DNA of 9,417 bases from Pseudomonadota bacterium (GTDB lineage: Bacteria > Myxococcota_A > Polyangia > Polyangiales > Polyangiaceae): NCBI GenBank assembly GCA_023411445.1, contig JAEYOT010000173.1, positions 1 through 9,417 of the forward strand. The letters are read 5' to 3'. Below the pieces are notes generated by a model. It saw only the letters and a list, made by a program, of their open reading frames with translations. It made no database searches and had not been told where the DNA came from. Positions 6,890 through 9,417 of the stretch are shown one piece after another. Numbering within the stretch: the first letter of the stretch is position 1; each line of letters opens with the position of its first letter. Made by a program: the position numbers and the translations under genes.

Positions 6890-7252
6890 ATGACACCGCT
6901 CGCACGCTACGTGGTCGAGACCGTCGTCACGTTGATGGCCATCGTGGCGCTGTCCGTCGTGCTCTTGAGCGCGCTGCGTCGCGCTGGCCTCGGCAAAGCG
7001 AGCGGACCGCTGGAGCTCGTCGCGCGCCTCCCGCTGGATGGCCGGCGCGCGGTGTACTTGGTGCGCGTAGGCGGCACGGTTTACGTTCTGGGCGCCTCCG
7101 AACAGGCCATGCAGAAGCTGGGTGAGCTGCCGGAAGGTGAGCTGCCACGAGCCGTGGTCGAGCCCAAGAGCTTCGCCGCGGTCCTGAAGCAGGCCATCGG
7201 CTTGCGCGCCGCGCGGAGGCCACCCGAGTCCGAGCCGGGGGCGCCGTCGTGA
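6890..7252 (+). CDS. fliO: FliO-like type III export accessory membrane protein
   Basis: This small 120-residue protein has one N-terminal membrane helix (about 9-28: ETVVTLMAIVALSVVLLSAL). A compact basic/hydrophobic domain follows: LELVARLPLDGRRAVYLVRV (41-60), then GGTVYVLGASEQAMQKLGEL. That layout matches the FliO family pattern of a helix followed by a beta-rich domain ending in LLG-x3-Q. FliO helps assemble the FliP core of the flagellar export gate and is normally absent from injectisomes. The gene's GTGA overlap with sctR supports a shared function. The C-terminal 15 residues are Pro/Glu-rich. No Shine-Dalgarno sequence precedes ATG 6890, but no better in-frame start exists nearby. 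FliO sequences diverge strongly, so the call rests on layout plus neighbour. Confidence 0.7.
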   Translation: MTPLARYVVETVVTLMAIVALSVVLLSALRRAGLGKASGPLELVARLPLDGRRAVYLVRVGGTVYVLGASEQAMQKLGELPEGELPRAVVEPKSFAAVLKQAIGLRAARRPPESEPGAPS

Positions 7253-7923
7253 CCGCGACGCCCGACCTGTTCGCGCGGCCGGTGACGCTGATCGTGGCCC
7301 TGGGCTTGGCCACGCTGCTGCCGTTCGCGTTCATGACGCTCACCGCCTTCGTGAAGATCTCCACGGTGCTGCAGATCGTGCGCGGCGCGATCGGCGCACA
7401 GAACGTGCCTTCCAGCACCGTGATCATGGCCTTCGCGGCGGCGCTCACCATCTTGGCGATGGCTCCGCTGGGCTCGCGCCTCAGCGACCGGCTGGAGCCG
7501 CTGCTGGAGCCCGGAGCGCAAGCGGAAACGGCAGGCTGGCTGCTCGGCGCGGCGGCGGCCGTCAAGGAGCCGGTCAGCAGCTTCTTGCAGAAGAACGCGT
7601 CGGAGCGAGAGCGCACCAGGTTCTTCGAGATCGCGCGCGCCGCGCGACCCGCCGGGGAGAAGGAGGCGGTCGGCCGCGATGACTTCAGCGTGGTCGTGCC
7701 GGCGTTCGTGGTGACCGAGCTGCTCGAAGCCTTCGCGCTCGGCTTCGCGATCTACCTGCCGTTTCTGGTGATTGATCTGGTCGTCGCCAACGTGCTGCTC
7801 GCGCTGGGCATGCAGATGCTCAGCCCGACACAGGTGAGCCTGCCGTTCAAGCTGCTCTTGTTCGTCGCCATAGACGGCTGGGGCCTGCTCGCGCAGACGC
7901 TCGTCGTAGGCTACGAGTTTTAG
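7249..7923 (+). CDS. sctR: Type III secretion export-gate protein SctR (YscR/FliP family)
   Basis: This 224-residue inner-membrane protein belongs to the FliP/SctR family; with SctS and SctT it forms the helical entry pore through which type III substrates leave the cytoplasm. The N-terminal block is LLPFAFMTLTAFVKISTVLQ (23-42), followed by VRGAIGAQNVPSS (44-56) and LTILAMAP (66-73). The polar middle (about 76-147) is followed by PAFVVTELLEAFALGF (151-166), the family signature, and LPFLVIDLVVANVLLALGMQML (170-191). SPTQVSLPFKLLLFVAIDGW (192-211) closes it. Length (YscR is about 217), lack of a cleavable signal peptide, and the SPT-x2-SLPFKLLLF ending favour SctR over flagellar FliP. The start is GTG 7249, sharing GTGA with the fliO-like stop. 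No sctS, T, U, V or ring gene follows: the next gene is on the opposite strand. Confidence 0.92.
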   Translation: MTATPDLFARPVTLIVALGLATLLPFAFMTLTAFVKISTVLQIVRGAIGAQNVPSSTVIMAFAAALTILAMAPLGSRLSDRLEPLLEPGAQAETAGWLLGAAAAVKEPVSSFLQKNASERERTRFFEIARAARPAGEKEAVGRDDFSVVVPAFVVTELLEAFALGFAIYLPFLVIDLVVANVLLALGMQMLSPTQVSLPFKLLLFVAIDGWGLLAQTLVVGYEF

Positions 7924-7924
7924 C

Positions 7925-7941
7925 GACGCTCAGTGAGCGTC
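7925..7941. terminator. Bidirectional hairpin at the sctR/zinc-ribbon gene junction
   Basis: A perfect inverted repeat has arms GACGCTCA and TGAGCGTC around a single G; in RNA the innermost pairs would open as a small loop. It begins 2 nt after the sctR TAG and contains the stop codon of the convergent zinc-ribbon gene (complement of 7930-7932). There is no T-tract. It probably serves as a shared 3' end structure. Confidence 0.45.
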
Positions 7942-8385
7942 ACGCCGCTGCACCGCCGGCATGGTCGGCAGAGACATCGACCGAGCCGGGATGGAGAGCG
8001 CGTTGCAGATCGTCTCCAGCATACGCAACGCGCGGGCGAGACGTGCCGGGGAACCCTCGAGCTGCGGCGCCAGCGCCTTCAGCTCCGTGAAGCGCTGGCT
8101 CAGGCGCGTGAACGTGCCCGGCTGGTCACCGCGCGCGATGCCGGTCTCGATCTCCAAGCACAGGCGTTGGGCCTCGGCCGCGCGAAGGTGCGCACGACGC
8201 GCTACACCCACCAGCCAGTCGAACAACGGGAGCTCGTGCTCACCGAAGTTGGGGCCCGGCACGACCTGCGCACAGTGGCCACAGCTACAGGCGGCCTCCA
8301 CCTGCTCAGGCGCGGCACGCACCTGGAGCGCTACGGTTCCGCAAGCTCGACAGTGAGTCGGCAGAAACTGCACGCCGGACAACAT
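7930..8385 (-). CDS. Small zinc-ribbon protein of unknown function
   Basis: This predicted 151-residue cytoplasmic protein is not one I recognise. Near the N-terminus CRACG (C12, C15) and CSCGHC (C33, C35, C38) form a CxxC...CxxC zinc-ribbon-like pair about 20 residues apart. The rest is mostly helical: DWLVGVARRAHLRAAEAQRLCLEIETG, then a segment with RLSQRFTELKAL, then LARALRMLETICNAL. It ends in a Pro/Met/Ser-containing tail. There are no membrane segments. The start MLSGVQFLPTHC (ATG at 8383-8385) is preferred because the ribbon begins shortly after; an in-frame ATG at 8419-8421 would add 12 residues, and neither has a clear ribosome site. Zinc-ribbon-plus-helices proteins are often nucleic-acid or protein-binding adaptors, but no function is claimed. 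It converges on sctR with 6 bp between stops. Confidence 0.65.
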   Translation of the reverse strand: MLSGVQFLPTHCRACGTVALQVRAAPEQVEAACSCGHCAQVVPGPNFGEHELPLFDWLVGVARRAHLRAAEAQRLCLEIETGIARGDQPGTFTRLSQRFTELKALAPQLEGSPARLARALRMLETICNALSIPARSMSLPTMPAVQRRDAH

Positions 8386-8572
8386 AGTCACAACCCAACA
8401 GAGTGCAAGTTCGATGCGCATCTGCGCGGGATTCTCGCGCGCTCTCGCGCGGCTGCTGCTCTGACGCCGCGCCGACGTTTAAGTACCAGTGCAACGCGAC
8501 CCAGGCTCGCGTGCAGCGCACATAAGCTACGGGAGTGTTTCGACAGAACAACGCAGGCCTTGGTGCGACTGA

Positions 8573-8599
8573 AGTCACACTCTCCTACCCTACCTCGTC
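8573..8599 (+). promoter_or_regulatory. Probable ECF41-type sigma factor promoter
   Basis: AGTCACA (8573-8579), a 16-nt spacer (8580-8595) and CGTC (8596-8599) match the ECF41 target promoter, recalled as TGTCACA-N16-CGTC, at 10 of 11 specified bases with exact spacing. It lies about 40 nt before the AhpD-like start codon, in the right orientation. The gene after that encodes an ECF41-type sigma factor. The location also argues that the AhpD-like gene starts at 8640 and not at the in-frame ATG at 8535, which would be upstream of the promoter. Confidence 0.75.
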
Positions 8600-8639
8600 T
8601 GTGCCTACGAACGCCCCGAGCGGGCAGAGAGAGGCACCT

Positions 8640-9101
8640 ATGAAACCGAGACTGGATCCGTACCAAGCAGCGCCCGAGCTCCTTCAAGCCATGCTGGACC
8701 TCGAAATGAAAGTACGAGCGAGCGGGCTGGATGCCGCCTTGCTCAAGCTGGTGAAGACGCGAGCGTCCCTGCTCAACGGCTGCGCCTACTGCGTCCACAT
8801 GCACACGCGCGAGGCGCGCGCCGCAGGTGAAAGTGAAGAGCGTCTGTACCTGCTGAGCACCTGGCGAGAGTCTCCGCTCTACACGCCGCGGGAGCGCGCC
8901 GCGCTGGCGTGGACGGACGCGCTCACGCTGCTCGCCGATACCCACGCGCCCGACGACGTGTACGCGGAGCTGTCAGCGCATTTCAACGAGAGGGAGCGCG
9001 TCGCGCTCACGCTGGCCATCGTCACCATCAACGGTTGGAACCGCATCGCAGTGGGCTTCCGCGCGCTCCATCCCACCACGACCGCCAGTGCCGCAGCTTG
9101 A
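8640..9101 (+). CDS. AhpD-like / carboxymuconolactone decarboxylase family protein
   Basis: This 153-residue cytoplasmic protein has the AhpD-type redox motif C48-x2-C51-x3-H55 in LLNGCAYCVHMHTREAR. It is preceded by LLKLVKTRASLLNGC and followed by the family's TPRERAALAWTDALT block (82-96) and the NERERVALTLAIVTINGWNRI helix (116-135). Members with this cysteine pair act as alkylhydroperoxidase-like reductases rather than lactone decarboxylases, so a role in oxidative or electrophile stress is inferred. AGAGG (8630-8634) lies 5 nt before ATG 8640 and fixes the start. Genes of this family are typical partners and targets of ECF41 sigma factors (together with oxidoreductases and epimerases). 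Here it is followed by the overlapping sigma gene and preceded by the matching promoter. Confidence 0.92.
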   Translation: MKPRLDPYQAAPELLQAMLDLEMKVRASGLDAALLKLVKTRASLLNGCAYCVHMHTREARAAGESEERLYLLSTWRESPLYTPRERAALAWTDALTLLADTHAPDDVYAELSAHFNERERVALTLAIVTINGWNRIAVGFRALHPTTTASAAA

Positions 9102-9417
9102 TCCTGAGCAGATCGCGGCGAGCCGCCCGCGCTTGGTGCGGCTCGCCTACCGCATGCTCGGCTCGGTCGCGGAGGCGGAGGACGCCGTGCAGGAGGCGCT
9201 CCTACGCTACCAACGCGTCGATGCCAGCGTCGATCACCCGCACTCGTTCTTGTCGCGCACGGTCACGCGCATTTGCCTCGACGCGCTCAAATCAGCGCGC
9301 CGGCGCCGCGAGAGCTACGTGGGCCCCTGGCTGCCGGAGCCGATCTTCGACGCCCAGGAGCAGGTCTCCGACGACGTGACGTTGACGCTGATGCTGGCGC
9401 TCGAGCGGCTCTCCCCG
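9088..9417 (+). CDS. ECF41/SigJ-type RNA polymerase sigma factor (5' part, runs off the window)
   Basis: The visible 110 residues are the N-terminal part of an extracytoplasmic-function sigma factor. Region 2 spans about 10-75: RPRLVRLAYRMLGSVAEAED (core-binding and -10 recognition), then AVQEALLRY and SFLSRTVTRICLDALKSARRRRE. It is followed by YVGPWLPEP (77-85), the linker hallmark of the ECF41/SigJ group, and the beginning of region 4 (LTLMLALERLSP). Family members usually continue through region 4 into a SnoaL-like C-terminal domain that regulates activity in place of an anti-sigma factor; that part is outside the window. The best start is GTG 9088, inside the AhpD-like gene, overlapping its end by 14 nt, which suggests coupled translation. 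It is expected to read the promoter at 8573-8599, giving autoregulation. Confidence 0.93.
   Translation, partial: MPQLDPEQIAASRPRLVRLAYRMLGSVAEAEDAVQEALLRYQRVDASVDHPHSFLSRTVTRICLDALKSARRRRESYVGPWLPEPIFDAQEQVSDDVTLTLMLALERLSP

Noticed and set aside
7249..7923. Calling this gene flagellar FliP because of the FliO-like neighbour
   Set aside because: There is no signal peptide, and the N- and C-terminal motifs and length fit SctR better. The uncertainty is retained as a finding.
8535..8639. Upstream ATG start for the AhpD-like protein
   Set aside because: It lies before the predicted promoter and adds 35 residues unlike the family. ATG 8640 has a good ribosome site.

Overview
The window is very GC-rich with strong G/C third-position bias. 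It comes from a large-genome Gram-negative bacterium. Three things suggest a myxobacterium-like member of Myxococcota (Polyangiales/Sorangium type): a sugar-binding lipoprotein, a non-flagellar type III secretion SctR placed next to a FliO-like gene, and an ECF41-type sigma factor. The assignment is inferred from gene style only; no rRNA or marker gene is present. No mobile element, CRISPR array, tRNA or rRNA was found.

Layout. Bases 1-83 hold the 3' end of an unidentified + strand gene. Bases 265-1254 (+) encode an extended SDR (NAD-dependent epimerase/dehydratase), convergent with a uracil-DNA glycosylase superfamily gene (1262-1870, -). A 402-bp gene-free region (1871-2272) with several perfect palindromes leads into a three-gene sugar ABC importer operon: binding lipoprotein 2273-3298, double ATPase 3324-4880, permease 4877-5974. 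A classical SDR (5982-6746, -) converges on it. After a short divergent spacer come a FliO-like membrane protein and SctR (6890-7923, +), overlapping by 4 nt. They converge on a small zinc-ribbon protein (7930-8385, -). The right end is an AhpD/carboxymuconolactone decarboxylase-like gene (8640-9101, +) followed by an overlapping ECF41/SigJ-type sigma factor that runs off the window (9088-9417+).

How the parts work together. The importer (ribose/xylose/inositol type, substrate unknown) is flanked on both sides by NAD(P)-dependent sugar-type oxidoreductases. This fits uptake and oxidation of a monosaccharide, sugar acid or polyol. The fliO-sctR pair is an isolated fragment of a type III export gate with no other apparatus gene in view. 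The AhpD-like/ECF41 pair is a self-contained stress-regulation module. Upstream of the AhpD-like gene lies a near-exact match to the ECF41 promoter as I recall it (TGTCACA, 16 nt, CGTC), so the sigma factor probably drives its own operon.

The most useful observations are the ECF41 promoter match, the FliO-SctR pairing, hairpins that contain stop codons at all three convergent gene junctions, and operator-like palindromes upstream of the importer. I did not find a clearly new multi-gene system.
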